64,000 nucleotides of DNA from Stenotrophomonas sp. VV52 (GCF_002893095.1 NZ_PKQQ01000002.1:496001-560000), one strand, 5' to 3'. Counted from the stretch's first letter, positions 19,967 to 30,665 are shown. Translations and numbers: made by a program. Notes: generated by a model not told the origin, from the letters alone.

Positions 19967-22344
19967 GCACGCGCGGGCCCCGGCCGACGCCGGGGCCCGC
20001 CCGGTGGCGGCGCTGGCTGTGGCCGGGCCTGCGCTGGGGCACGGCGGCGCTGCTGGCGCTGCTGCTGGTGCTGGACCTGGCGTTTCCGCCGCCGCTGCCG
20101 AAAATGCGCGACACCAGCACGCTGGTGGTCGCGGGCGACGGCACGCCGCTGCGCGCGTTCGCCGACGCGGACGGCGTGTGGCGCTACCCGGCCTCGGCGG
20201 ATTCGGTCTCGCCGCTGTACCTGCAGGCGCTGCTCAACTACGAGGACCGCTGGTTCTGGCGGCATCCCGGGGTCAACCCCTGGGCGCTGCTGCGTGCCGG
20301 CAAGCAGTGGGTGCTGGAGCGGCGGATCGTCTCCGGCGGCTCCACCCTGACCATGCAGGTCGCGCGCATCCTCGACCCGCATACGCGCACCCCGTGGGGC
20401 AAGGCCAAGCAGCTGCTGCGCGCGGTGCAGCTGGAACTGCACCTGGACAAGGCGCAGATCCTGGCGCTGTACCTGGAACGCGCGCCCTACGGCGGCACCA
20501 TCGAAGGCGTGGAAGCGGCCAGCTGGGCCTACCTCGGCAAACCGGCCGTGCAGCTGTCGCACGCCGAGGCCGCGCTGCTGGCGGTGCTGCCGCAGTCGCC
20601 CAGCCGGCTACGTCCGGATCGCCACCCCGAAGCTGCACAGGCTGCACGCGACAAGGTGCTTGAACGCATGGTCGCGCTCGGCGTGTGGTCGCGCGACGAG
20701 GTGGACGATGCACGCATCGAGCCGGTGGTGACCCGCGCCCTGCAGCCGCCGCTGCACGCCGCGCTGCTGGCCCAGCGCCTGCACGCCGCGCAACCACAGG
20801 CGGCGCGCATCCAGAGCACGCTCGACATCGGCCTGCAGCGCACCCTCGAAGAGCGCGTGTCGTCGTACTTCTCGCAGTTGCCCGAGCGCACCTCGGCTGC
20901 GCTGCTGGTGGTCGACAACCGCACCCTGGAAGCGCGCGCCTATGTCGGCTCGGTCGCCTTCGGCGACAAGCGGCGGCTGGGCCATGTCGACATGGTCCAG
21001 GCCTGGCGCTCGCCGGGCTCCACGCTCAAGCCGTTCCTGTACGGCATGGCCCTCGACGACGGCCTGATCCATTCGGAAAGCCTGATGGTGGACGCACCGC
21101 AGAGTTTTGCCGGGTACCGCCCAGGCAACTTCGACGCGGCGTTCAACGGCCCGGTCAGCGCGGCCACCGCACTGCGCCTCTCGCTCAACGTGCCCGCGGT
21201 GGACTTGCTGGACCGGGTGGGTTCTGCGCGTTTCGCCGCACGGCTGGCGCATGCCGGCATCACCCTGCGCTTTCCGCGCGGCAGCGCGCCGAACCTGTCG
21301 CTGATCCTCGGCGGCACCGGCGCACGGCTGGAAGATCTGGTCGGCAGCTTCGCTGCGTTCAACCGCAACGGCATCGCCGGACGCGTGCGCTACACCGCCG
21401 ACGACGCGGTGATCGAGCGGCGGCTGATGTCGCCGGGCGCGGCATGGATCACCCGCGAAATGCTCGAATCCAACCCGCGCCCTGGCTACGGCGCCGGTAC
21501 CTTCGATGTCACCGGCCGCCCGCGCGTGGCCTGGAAGACCGGCACCAGTTACGGGTATCGCGATGCGTGGGCGATCGGCAGCACCCGCCACTACACCGTA
21601 GGCGTGTGGGTGGGCCGCCCGGATGGCACCCCGTTGCCCGGACAGTACGGCGCAGTGACTGCGCTGCCGTTGATGTTCGAAGTGGTGGACAGCCTGCCGC
21701 GCCAGAGCGGTGATGCCGCCGCCGCGCCGCTGCCGGCCAGCGTCACTCAAACAGAGGTGTGCTGGCCTACCGGCGAGCGTGCCGACAGCACGCCGCCGGC
21801 GCTGTGCCAGCGCCGCCTGCAGGCGTACGTACTGGACGGCGTGGTGCCGCCCACCTTCGCCGAGCGCGACGCGCGCCTGTGGCAGGCGGGGAGGGTGGCC
21901 TTCGAGGTGGACGAGCGCAGCGGCTTGCGGTTGTCACCGGAGTGCACGCTGCCGCATGAGGCAGCCCAGCGCGAGATCGCGCGCTGGCCAGCGCTGGTGT
22001 CGCCGTGGCTGCCGCTGGCCCAGCGCCGTGCCGCGCAGTTGCCGGCGCTGTCGCCCGACTGCCGCGACGATGGCCGCAGCAGCGCCGGCAGCCTGCATAT
22101 CGAAGGGCTCAACGACCGCGCCACCCTGGCCCGCGCACCCAACGCCGAACACGGCGTGCGGCTGCAGCTGCGCGCGTTGGGCAGCGAGCAGGCGGTGGAC
22201 TGGCTGCTGGACGACCGCTGGATCGCACGCACCGAAGGCGCGCGCACCTTCCACCGCGAGTTCGACCAGGCCGGCGAGCACACGCTCACCGCACTCGCCG
22301 CCGACGGTGCCTGGACCCAGGTGCGGTTCCGGGTGTTGAGATAA
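19963..22344 (+). CDS. pbpC: Penicillin-binding protein 1C
   Basis: A 793-residue bifunctional peptidoglycan synthase. An N-terminal membrane anchor (about 23-42) precedes the GT51 glycosyltransferase domain with catalytic Glu94 (NYEDRWFWRHPG) and GGSTLTMQ at 125-132. The transpeptidase domain has S353-T-L-K356 (SxxK), SLNVPAVD (SxN) and KTGTS at 525. The C-terminal about 190 residues form the PBP1C-type beta domain. The start is GTG, overlapping the macroglobulin TGA (GTGA), so translation is probably coupled. Confidence 0.95.
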   Translation: MSTRGPRPTPGPARWRRWLWPGLRWGTAALLALLLVLDLAFPPPLPKMRDTSTLVVAGDGTPLRAFADADGVWRYPASADSVSPLYLQALLNYEDRWFWRHPGVNPWALLRAGKQWVLERRIVSGGSTLTMQVARILDPHTRTPWGKAKQLLRAVQLELHLDKAQILALYLERAPYGGTIEGVEAASWAYLGKPAVQLSHAEAALLAVLPQSPSRLRPDRHPEAAQAARDKVLERMVALGVWSRDEVDDARIEPVVTRALQPPLHAALLAQRLHAAQPQAARIQSTLDIGLQRTLEERVSSYFSQLPERTSAALLVVDNRTLEARAYVGSVAFGDKRRLGHVDMVQAWRSPGSTLKPFLYGMALDDGLIHSESLMVDAPQSFAGYRPGNFDAAFNGPVSAATALRLSLNVPAVDLLDRVGSARFAARLAHAGITLRFPRGSAPNLSLILGGTGARLEDLVGSFAAFNRNGIAGRVRYTADDAVIERRLMSPGAAWITREMLESNPRPGYGAGTFDVTGRPRVAWKTGTSYGYRDAWAIGSTRHYTVGVWVGRPDGTPLPGQYGAVTALPLMFEVVDSLPRQSGDAAAAPLPASVTQTEVCWPTGERADSTPPALCQRRLQAYVLDGVVPPTFAERDARLWQAGRVAFEVDERSGLRLSPECTLPHEAAQREIARWPALVSPWLPLAQRRAAQLPALSPDCRDDGRSSAGSLHIEGLNDRATLARAPNAEHGVRLQLRALGSEQAVDWLLDDRWIARTEGARTFHREFDQAGEHTLTALAADGAWTQVRFRVLR

Positions 22345-22349
22345 TCGGT

Positions 22350-22374
22350 GTACTGGCCAGCGGCCAGTACCTAC
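22350..22374 (-). repeat. SMAG-type GTAG repeat, overlapping a stop codon
   Basis: Arms GTACTGGCC/GGCCAGTAC with a 3-base loop, headed by GTAG on the minus strand. The TAG of the head is the stop codon of the adjacent minus-strand secreted-protein gene, so the repeat has become part of the coding end. It also lies just after the convergent pbpC stop. Confidence 0.8.
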
Positions 22375-23147
22375 AGGGGGTAGACCGCCATCACCGCGCA
22401 GCCGGGACGCGCAAACCGCGGCGTGTACGAACGGCCATCGTTTTCGATGCCGCTGGGCTGCATGACGATGCGGTCGCCCGGATTGCCGCAGATCAGCCCG
22501 TTCTGGAAGCCGGACTGGAAGTCCACCTCGGTGGCGCCGGCCAGGATGCTGCAGCTGCTGCCCAATTCGACCCGGTAGAACTTGTGCCCACCGTTGCGGC
22601 GCGGGTTGGTTTCAACCACCACGCCGCTGGGGTCTTCGCTCCAGCCGCGCACGTTCCGGGTGGCGAAGCAGAACTCCGGTGAACCCCGGAACGCTTGCCG
22701 TCTCTCGCTGGTCGCAGCGCCCTTGGCGGTCACGGTCACCGCCTCCAGCGTGGTCGCAAACTGGCGGCTGCTCTCGCGCGCTACTTCGGCGAAGCTGCGG
22801 TTGTCCATTACGCTCACCGCCGCCAGCGGGCAGCTGCGCCCGTCCACGACCAACCGCTCGCTGGGGCGACCGCAGGCCCAGCCGTCCGGCGCGTCCAGGC
22901 GCACCTGTTCGGCGTCGTTGACGCCCGGGCAGGCCGCTGCGAAGTCCAGGCGGTACGGCTGGCCGTTGCTGCCAAGTACGGCGATGGCCTCCGGGCTGGC
23001 CTGCTCCATCTGGCGCACCGCACGGGCGTCGAGGCAATGCGGGGCAGGGGGCGTGCGCGCTTCCGGCGCGGACGCTGGCTGGGCCAGTGCAGATGCGGAG
23101 GCAAACAGGGCAACAACAAGCGGCGCGCGGCGCAGGGCAATGGTCAC
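22371..23147 (-). CDS. Secreted protein with two DUF6491-like repeats
   Basis: A 258-residue protein of unknown function. Starting from GTG (VTIALRR, with AAGGA about 8 bases upstream) it has a clean Sec signal peptide ending ASALAQPA. Two similar Cys-containing modules follow: CLDARAVRQMEQ...GWACGRPSERLVVDGRSCPL and FCFATRNVRGW...GLICGNPGDRIVM...GCAVMAVYPL. The pattern CGxPxxRxV plus a late Cys resembles DUF6491-type periplasmic proteins common in xanthomonads, here apparently duplicated. Longer start options reach into the upstream hairpin and are less likely. Its stop is supplied by a GTAG repeat. Confidence 0.7.
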   Translation of the reverse strand: MTIALRRAPLVVALFASASALAQPASAPEARTPPAPHCLDARAVRQMEQASPEAIAVLGSNGQPYRLDFAAACPGVNDAEQVRLDAPDGWACGRPSERLVVDGRSCPLAAVSVMDNRSFAEVARESSRQFATTLEAVTVTAKGAATSERRQAFRGSPEFCFATRNVRGWSEDPSGVVVETNPRRNGGHKFYRVELGSSCSILAGATEVDFQSGFQNGLICGNPGDRIVMQPSGIENDGRSYTPRFARPGCAVMAVYPL

Positions 23148-23186
23148 GATGCAGTCCTTGCAGTGGGATCGCCCGACCTTAGCATC

Positions 23187-23212
23187 CCCGGCAATGCGAT
23201 TGCATTGCCGGG
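23187..23212 (-). terminator. Hairpin after ferritin-like gene
   Basis: Eleven-base perfect arms CCCGGCAATGC and GCATTGCCGGG with a 4-base loop lie downstream of the ferritin-like gene and upstream of the secreted-protein gene. No long T-run follows, so it is a likely but not certain terminator. Confidence 0.6.
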
Positions 23213-23228
23213 ACATTACCCTGTGACG

Positions 23229-23825
23229 CTATTCTCCAATCCAGCCTTCGAGCAGGTCGGCAAACTCGTCGGCATGCTCTTCCTCCTGGGCCAGGATCTC
23301 TTCCAGGATGCGCTTGGTGGTGGTGTCGCGGTCGCCAACGAAGTTGATCATCTCGCGGTAGCTGTCGATGGCGATGCGCTCGGCGATCAGGTTCTCACGG
23401 ACCATGTCGCGCAGGTCCTTGCCTTCCTTGTATTCGGCATGCGAGCGCTGGGTCAGCGTGGCCGGGTTGAGGTCCGGTTCGCCGCCGAGCTGCACGATGC
23501 GTTCGGCCAGCTTGCCCGCGTGCGCCTGTTCCTGCTGGGCGTGTTCCAGGAACTCGCCCTTGACCGCGTCGGCGAGCATGCCCTTGGCCATGAAGTAGTG
23601 GCGGTAATAGCGGAGCACGCACACGTACTCGGTGGCCAGCGCATCGTTGAGCAGCTTGATCACTGCCTTGCGGTCGGCGCTGTAGGTATCGGTGATCGCA
23701 CCGTCGTCGATGTTCTTCCGCGCACGTGCACGCAGCGTCGCGGTGTCGCTGATGCCGCTGGGTCGCGACGGCTGCTGGGTCGGTTCGGGTTGGGTAGTCG
23801 CTTTCTGCTTGGCTGGCTTTGACAT
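23229..23825 (-). CDS. Ferritin-like (bacterioferritin-type) di-iron protein
   Basis: A 198-residue four-helix-bundle protein. Di-iron ligands expected for the ferritin-like superfamily are visible: Glu in LATEYVCVLRYY, EHAQQEQAH (E-x-x-H type), Glu in ENLIAERIAIDSYRE, and EEEHADEFADL. About 40 N-terminal residues (MSKPAKQKATTQPEPTQQPS) are a Lys/Gln/Pro-rich tail like the DNA-binding tails of some Dps proteins. It probably stores iron or detoxifies peroxide and lies 30 bases downstream of a peroxiredoxin gene on the same strand, which supports an oxidative stress role. Confidence 0.85.
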   Translation of the reverse strand: MSKPAKQKATTQPEPTQQPSRPSGISDTATLRARARKNIDDGAITDTYSADRKAVIKLLNDALATEYVCVLRYYRHYFMAKGMLADAVKGEFLEHAQQEQAHAGKLAERIVQLGGEPDLNPATLTQRSHAEYKEGKDLRDMVRENLIAERIAIDSYREMINFVGDRDTTTKRILEEILAQEEEHADEFADLLEGWIGE

Positions 23826-23855
23826 GGCTGGCCGGTTTCCTTTGTTGCGGGAGTG

Positions 23856-24338
23856 TCAGCTGGGCAGGTGCTCCAGCACGTACTGGGCCGAAGAGACCTC
23901 GAACTTGCCGGGCTCTTCGATGAAGGTTTCGCGGACCACGCCGTTTTCCACATACAGCGCGAAACGGCGCGAGCGCATGCCCATGCCGGAACTGCTGGCG
24001 TCCAGTTCCAGGCCGAGCGCGCGGGTGAAGTCGCCATTGCCGTCGGACAGCAGCTGCAGCCCATCCGGCACCTGCTGGCTCTCGCCCCAGGCCTTCATCA
24101 CGAACGGGTCGTTGACCGCCATGCAGAACACGTCGATGCCGCGCTGGCGGAACTCGGCGAAGCGTTCAACAAAGCCGGGCAGGTGCTGCGCCGAGCAGGT
24201 CGGGGTGAATGCGCCGGGCACCGCGAACAGCACCGCTTTGCGGCCATCGAACAGCGCCGTGGTGTCCAGGGTTTCCATCCCCTCGCGGATGCGCTTGAGG
24301 GTGACTTCGGGGATGCGGTCGCCAACGTGGATGGTCAT
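23856..24338 (-). CDS. Prx5-type peroxiredoxin
   Basis: A 160-residue thiol peroxidase of the AhpE/Prx5 group that reduces hydrogen and organic peroxides. The peroxidatic cysteine is Cys48 in PGAFTPTCSAQHLPGF; a catalytic Arg follows in SRRFALYVENG. The ATG giving MTIHVGDRIP is preceded by GGAGA at the proper distance; longer in-frame ORF sequence upstream is not family-like. A ferritin-like gene follows on the same strand, so the two are probably an operon. Confidence 0.93.
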   Translation of the reverse strand: MTIHVGDRIPEVTLKRIREGMETLDTTALFDGRKAVLFAVPGAFTPTCSAQHLPGFVERFAEFRQRGIDVFCMAVNDPFVMKAWGESQQVPDGLQLLSDGNGDFTRALGLELDASSSGMGMRSRRFALYVENGVVRETFIEEPGKFEVSSAQYVLEHLPS

Positions 24339-24561
24339 GGGGTCTCCTGATTCAAGGGCAGGGTAGTCAGGGCCATGGGAGGGCCATGTCAAAACGTTGA
24401 AAAGCGCCTGTTCATTCCCATCTCCTGCACCGTACCCCGGCCAGATGGCCGCTGCATTGCGCAGGATCATTCGCCGATCACGGCAGCGGGGCGGCCAGCC
24501 GCTAGAATTGCGCGCAGGGCTCCCGCCGGCGCGGGCGGCCGAACTTATTCGAGGTGTATGG

Positions 24562-25461
24562 ATGGAATTCAAGGACTACTACGCCACCCTGGGCGTGGAA
24601 CCCAGTGCAGGCGATGCCGAAATCAAGACCGCCTACCGCCGGCTGGCGCGCAAGTACCACCCCGACGTCAGCAAGGAGGCCGGCGCGGAAGAGAAGTTCA
24701 AGGCGGTCAACGAAGCCTATGAGGCGCTGCGCGACCCGCAGAAGCGCGCGGCCTACGACCAGCTCAAGGCCCAGGGCTATCGTCCGGGCGAAGAATTCCA
24801 CGCCCCGCCGAACTACGGCGGGGCCCAGGGCTTCGACTTCGAGGAAGTGTTCGGCGGCGGCGCCGGTGGCGGTGGCTTCAGCGACTTCTTCGAGAGCCTG
24901 TTCGCGCGCCAGCGCGGCGGCGGTGGTGCAGGCCGGGCCAGTGGCTTCGGCGGCGCCGGCGCCGGTCCGCAGCCGGTGCGCGACACCCGCGCCAAGCTTT
25001 CGGTACCGCTGGAAGCGGCCTACGGCGGCGACAGCCTGCGCATTACCGTCAATGGCAAGCAGCTGGACGTGCGCGTGCCCAAGGGTATCCGCCCCGGCCA
25101 GGTGATCCGCTTGACCGGGCAGGGCACCAACGGCGGCAACCTGCTGCTGGAAGTGGAATACGCCGCGCACCCGCAGTTCGAGGTCGACGGGCGCAACATC
25201 CTGTACACCCTGGACGTCACCCCGTGGCAGGCCGCGCTGGGCACCTCGATCAGCGTGCCGACCCTGGGCGGGGCGGTGGAGTTGAAGGTGCCGGCCGGCT
25301 CCGATGCCGGGCGCAAGCTGCGCCTGCGCGGCCGCGGCCTGCCGGGCAACCCGGACGGCGACCAGATCGTCGAATTGGAGATCATCGCCCCGGTACCGAC
25401 CGACGACGCACAGAAGAAGGCGTACCGCAGCCTGGCCAAGGCGTTCGGCGAAAAGATTTAA
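24562..25461 (+). CDS. DnaJ-family co-chaperone, CbpA type
   Basis: A 299-residue co-chaperone. The J domain (1-70) contains HPD at residues 33-35, needed to stimulate DnaK. A Gly/Phe-rich linker (about 85-140) follows, then the two C-terminal substrate-binding beta domains (LDVRVPKGIRPGQVIRL, GGAVELKVPAGSDAGRKLRL). There is no CxxCxGxG zinc finger, which separates it from DnaJ itself and matches CbpA. It is divergent from the peroxiredoxin gene and is followed by a GTAG repeat. Confidence 0.92.
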   Translation: MEFKDYYATLGVEPSAGDAEIKTAYRRLARKYHPDVSKEAGAEEKFKAVNEAYEALRDPQKRAAYDQLKAQGYRPGEEFHAPPNYGGAQGFDFEEVFGGGAGGGGFSDFFESLFARQRGGGGAGRASGFGGAGAGPQPVRDTRAKLSVPLEAAYGGDSLRITVNGKQLDVRVPKGIRPGQVIRLTGQGTNGGNLLLEVEYAAHPQFEVDGRNILYTLDVTPWQAALGTSISVPTLGGAVELKVPAGSDAGRKLRLRGRGLPGNPDGDQIVELEIIAPVPTDDAQKKAYRSLAKAFGEKI

Positions 25462-25466
25462 GGGGT

Positions 25467-25489
25467 TGCCGGGCAGGGCCCGGCACTAC
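25467..25489 (-). repeat. SMAG-type GTAG repeat
   Basis: GTAG head on the minus strand with arms TGCCGGGC/GCCCGGCA and a 3-base loop, placed between the convergent ends of the CbpA-like and PilH-like genes. Confidence 0.85.
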
Positions 25490-25498
25490 CTGCGCCGA

Positions 25499-25882
25499 TC
25501 AACCTGCCGGCGGCGTCTGCCCGCTGAAAACACGCTCCAGCACCTCGGACAGTTCGTCCTCGGAGAACGGCTTGGTGATGTAGGCCTTGGCACCCTGCCG
25601 CATGCCCCACATGCGGTCGGTGTCCTGGTCCTTGGTGGTCACCAGGATCACCGGGATGTGCTTGGTGGTCGCTTCGCGCGCCAGCGTACGGGTGGCCTGG
25701 AATCCGTTGAGATTCGGCATCACCACATCCATCAGCACCAGATCGGGCAGCTCGGCCTTGGCTTTCTCGACGCCGGCGGCACCGTCCTCGGCGACCATCG
25801 TTTCATGCCCCAGCTTTTCAACGATGCGTTTGATGCCCAGCTGCTGCACCGGTGAATCGTCAACGATCAGAATGCGTGCCAT
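25499..25882 (-). CDS. pilH: Single-domain response regulator, PilH-like
   Basis: A 127-residue CheY-type receiver with no output domain. Acidic pair Asp8/Asp9, phosphorylation site Asp52 (LVLMDVVMP), Thr in LVTTKDQ and Lys104 (ITKPF) are all present. The segments MPNLNGFQATR and VTTKDQDTDRMWGMRQGAK closely resemble PilH of the Pil-Chp twitching system, which regulates type IV pilus retraction. No other chp/pil genes are nearby, so it may be an orphan paralogue. The ATG giving MARILIVDD is preferred over a longer start. Confidence 0.8.
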   Translation of the reverse strand: MARILIVDDSPVQQLGIKRIVEKLGHETMVAEDGAAGVEKAKAELPDLVLMDVVMPNLNGFQATRTLAREATTKHIPVILVTTKDQDTDRMWGMRQGAKAYITKPFSEDELSEVLERVFSGQTPPAG

Positions 25883-25971
25883 GTGCTTCCCCAAGTGATG
25901 CCCGCAGTGTAGTGCTGCGCCTGTGTCAGCGTGAAGCATCCCCCGTGCCGTCCGTCGCCCCGCTGCAACGC

Positions 25972-26967
25972 TCAGTCGATCCGCACCACCGTGCGTCCGT
26001 GCGAGCCGCCGGCCAGCATCTGCTCGAATACGCTTGGCAACCCGTCCAGACCCACTTCACGGGTACAGATCGTGTCCAGGTGCTGCGGCGCCCAGTCGCT
26101 GCCCAGCCGCTCCCAGACCTGCTCGCGCAGCGCACGGGGGGCTGAAGACGACGACACCCCGAGCAGCGAGACGCCACGGATGATGAAGGGCATCACCGTC
26201 ATGTCCAGCGCCGGGCTGGCGGCCAGTCCGGCGCTGACCACGCTGCCGTAAGGCACGGTCTGCGCCAGCAGGCTGGCCAGCATCGCGCCACCGGCGTTGT
26301 CCAGGCCACCCCCGAAGCGGGCCGACTCCATCGGCCGGGTGGTGGCCAGGACCTCGCGCGGCAGCACGTCGCGCGCGCCCAACCCGCGCAGGTATCCGGC
26401 CTGGTCGGGCTTGCCGCTGATCGCATGCACCTCGAACCCGGCGCGGCTGTAGATGTCCACCGCCAGCGAGCCGACCCCGCCGGTGGCCCCGGTGACCGCC
26501 AACGGCCCGTGCCCGGGGGTGAGTCGGTTGTCGAGCATGCGCAGCAGGGCCAGCGCGGCAGTGAAGCCGGCGGTCCCGATCACCATGGCTTCGCGCGCGC
26601 CCAGGCCGGCCGGGCGGGCGATCACCGCGCTGGACTCCAACCGCACGTACTGGCTGTAGCCACCGTCGCGGGTCTCGCTCAGCCCGCAGCCGGTGGCCAG
26701 CACCGCGTCGCCCTCGCGCCAGGCCGGGTCGGTGGATGCGACCACCGTGCCGGCCACGTCGATCCCGCCGACCAGCGGGAAGCGGCGCAGGATCCGCCCC
26801 TGGCCGGTGCCGGCCAGTGCGTCCTTGTAGTTCACCGACGACCACTCGGCCCGCACCACCACCTGGCCCGGCGCCAGCTGGTCCAGGGCGACAGACTCCA
26901 GCCCGCTGCGGTGGCCAGCCTCGTCCTGGTGGATGCGGAAGGCGGTGAAGCGGTCGGGGAGTGCCAT
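25972..26967 (-). CDS. Acryloyl-CoA reductase/YhdH-AcuI family quinone-type oxidoreductase
   Basis: A 331-residue zinc-free medium-chain dehydrogenase/reductase. The N-terminal domain has SSVNYKDALAGTGQGRI and PLVGGIDVAGTV, and the Rossmann domain has VTGATGGVGSLAVDI, both characteristic of YhdH/AcuI enzymes that reduce acryloyl-CoA with NADPH. It could detoxify acrylate-type intermediates. It is divergent from hflK; the ATG giving MALPDRFTAF is a family-like start, whereas the longer open frame upstream overlaps hflK. Confidence 0.9.
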   Translation of the reverse strand: MALPDRFTAFRIHQDEAGHRSGLESVALDQLAPGQVVVRAEWSSVNYKDALAGTGQGRILRRFPLVGGIDVAGTVVASTDPAWREGDAVLATGCGLSETRDGGYSQYVRLESSAVIARPAGLGAREAMVIGTAGFTAALALLRMLDNRLTPGHGPLAVTGATGGVGSLAVDIYSRAGFEVHAISGKPDQAGYLRGLGARDVLPREVLATTRPMESARFGGGLDNAGGAMLASLLAQTVPYGSVVSAGLAASPALDMTVMPFIIRGVSLLGVSSSSAPRALREQVWERLGSDWAPQHLDTICTREVGLDGLPSVFEQMLAGGSHGRTVVRID

Positions 26968-27154
26968 GGTTGGGCCTCGGGAAGTGGGGGGCTCCACCTT
27001 ACCCGGCAGGGGCGGGCCGGGTGATGAATCGCGGCCTGCGACGCATTCGCCCTTCCAATCCTGTCGGCCAGCCCCATCTAGTAGAATCGAGCGGGATTCA
27101 CGGTTGACGGTGCGGGACTGGCCCGCAGGCAACCTTATTACTGATGGAGCGTGC

Positions 27155-28288
27155 ATGGCCTGGAATACACCCGGCGGCAACAAGGGCGGACAAGGCCCCG
27201 ACGAGAATCGACGAGGACCGTTCGGTCCCCGCGGTGGCAGCGGCGGTGGAAGTGGCTGGGGCGGTTTCCCCGGGCCGCTCAAGGACCTGTTCGATGGCGG
27301 CATCCTTCGCTGGGTGGTGGTGGCAGTGGTCCTGCTGCTGCTGTTCTCCAGCTTCCAGCTGATCGGCGAACAGCAACGCGGCGTGGTGCTGCGCTTCGGC
27401 CAGTTCTCGCGCATCCTGCAGCCGGGCCCGAACTTCAAGCTGCCGTGGCCGATCGAGTCGGTGACCAAGGTCAACGCGACCCAGATCAAGACCTTCAGCA
27501 GCGACGTGCCGGTGCTGACCCGCGACGAGAACATCGTGCGCGTGTCGCTCAACGTGCAGTACCGCATCGACGACCCGCGCCTGTACCTGTTCGGTTCGGT
27601 CGACGCCAACCAGGTGCTGGAGCAGTCCGCGCAGAGCGCCGTGCGTGAGCAGGTCGGCCGCGCCGATCTCAACGCCGTGCTCAATAACCGCGGCCCGCTC
27701 GCGGTGGTCGCGCAGGAACGCCTGCAGGCCGCGCTCAAGGCCTACCGCACCGGCCTGGTCGTGACCGGCCTGACCCTGCCCGACGCCCGCCCGCCCGAAG
27801 AGGTCAAGCCGGCCTTCGACGAGGTCAACGGCGCCCAGCAGGTCAAGGAACGCCTGATCAACGAAGCCCAGGCCTATGCCGCCAAGGTCGTGCCGGAAGC
27901 GCGCGGCCAGGCCTCGCGCGCCCGGACCACCGCCGAAGGTTACAAGCAGGCCGCCGTGGCCCGCGCCGAAGGTGACGCCGAACGCTTCAGCCTGCTCCAG
28001 CAGCAGTACCAGGGCGCGCCGGAAGTCACCCGCAAGCGCCTGTGGCTGGAAACCGTGGAAAGCGTGCTCAAGGAAAACCGCAAGGTGATCGGCGGCGATG
28101 GCCGCCAGCTGATCTACGTGCCCATGCCCGACAACCGCGCAGGCGCTGCCGCCACCGGCAGCAGCACCCCGCTGGTGACCCCGGAAGTGATGATGCCGTC
28201 GCTGCCGGCCAGTACGCCGGTGGACGGCGTGCGCAACACCGAGCGCCCGACCACGCGACCGACCGGTCGTGAAGGAGCCATTCGATGA
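27155..28288 (+). CDS. hflK: FtsH modulator HflK (SPFH protein)
   Basis: HflK and HflC form a large periplasm-facing complex around the membrane protease FtsH. The 377-residue protein has a Gly/Pro-rich cytoplasmic N-tail (NTPGGNKGGQGPDENRRGPF), one membrane helix (about 52-71), the SPFH/band-7 domain (EQQRGVVLRFGQF onward) and a long charged coiled-coil helix (QQVKERLINEAQAYAAKVVP). Its stop overlaps the hflC ATG by four bases. Confidence 0.96.
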   Translation: MAWNTPGGNKGGQGPDENRRGPFGPRGGSGGGSGWGGFPGPLKDLFDGGILRWVVVAVVLLLLFSSFQLIGEQQRGVVLRFGQFSRILQPGPNFKLPWPIESVTKVNATQIKTFSSDVPVLTRDENIVRVSLNVQYRIDDPRLYLFGSVDANQVLEQSAQSAVREQVGRADLNAVLNNRGPLAVVAQERLQAALKAYRTGLVVTGLTLPDARPPEEVKPAFDEVNGAQQVKERLINEAQAYAAKVVPEARGQASRARTTAEGYKQAAVARAEGDAERFSLLQQQYQGAPEVTRKRLWLETVESVLKENRKVIGGDGRQLIYVPMPDNRAGAAATGSSTPLVTPEVMMPSLPASTPVDGVRNTERPTTRPTGREGAIR

Positions 28289-29148
28289 AGAGTTCCCTGT
28301 GGATCGGCTTGGCCGTAGCCGTCGTGCTGGGCCTGCTGGGCTCGGTATACGTGGTCCGTGAGGACCAGACCGCGATGGTGCTGAACCTGGGCAAGGTGGT
28401 CCGTTCGGACATCAAGCCGGGCCTGCACTTCAAGGTGCCGGTGGTGGAATCGGTGCGCGTGTTCGACCGTCGCCTGAAGGTGCTGGCCACCGCGCCGGCG
28501 CGTTACTTCACCGCCGAGCAGAAGGACGTCAGCGTCGACTTCTTCGCCATTGGCTACATCTCCGACGTGCGCGCCTACTACCGCGCCACCGGCGGCGATG
28601 CCAGCGTGGCCGACGCGCGCCTTGCGCCCATCATCACCGACTCGCTGCGCAACCAGATCAACTCGCGCTCGCTGCAGCAGCTGGTGTCCGGCGACCGCAG
28701 CGAACTGATCGCCGGGCAGCTGACCGGCATCAACGAGGCGGTGAAGGGCCTGGGCATGCAGATCATCGACCTGCGCATCAAGCAGATCGACCTGCCGACC
28801 GACAGCCAGGTGATCAGCGACGTGTACGAGCGCATGCGCGCCCAGCGCAAGCAGGAAGCGGCCAAGCTGCGGGCAGAGGGTGAAGAGCAGTCGCTCACCA
28901 TCCGCGCCCAGGCCGACCGCGAGAGCACGGTGATCGTGGCCGAAGCCGAACGGGACGCCCAGCGCCTGCGCGGTGCCGGCGACGCCGAGGCGGCCCGCAT
29001 CTACGGCAAGGCCGGCTCGGCCGACCCGGCGTTCTTCTCGTTCTACCGCAGCCTGGAGGCCTACCGGAACTCCATGACCGACGGCAACGGGGTGATCGTG
29101 CTGGACAAGAACGACCCGTTCCTGCAGTACATGAAGAACGACCGCTGA
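28285..29148 (+). CDS. hflC: FtsH modulator HflC (SPFH protein)
   Basis: A 287-residue partner of HflK. An N-terminal membrane helix (about 5-23) is followed by VVREDQTAMVLNLGKVVRSD, the SPFH domain, and a charged helix (ERMRAQRKQEAAKLRAEGEE) that builds the HflKC cage wall. The ATG overlaps the hflK TGA (ATGA). The gene is followed by two hairpins and then purA, as in many proteobacteria, although the small DUF2065 gene often found between hflC and purA was not seen here. Confidence 0.96.
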   Translation: MKSSLWIGLAVAVVLGLLGSVYVVREDQTAMVLNLGKVVRSDIKPGLHFKVPVVESVRVFDRRLKVLATAPARYFTAEQKDVSVDFFAIGYISDVRAYYRATGGDASVADARLAPIITDSLRNQINSRSLQQLVSGDRSELIAGQLTGINEAVKGLGMQIIDLRIKQIDLPTDSQVISDVYERMRAQRKQEAAKLRAEGEEQSLTIRAQADRESTVIVAEAERDAQRLRGAGDAEAARIYGKAGSADPAFFSFYRSLEAYRNSMTDGNGVIVLDKNDPFLQYMKNDR

Positions 29149-29159
29149 CCGCCGGTTGA

Positions 29160-30659
<1,500 letters not shown>

Positions 30660-30665
30660 TATGAG

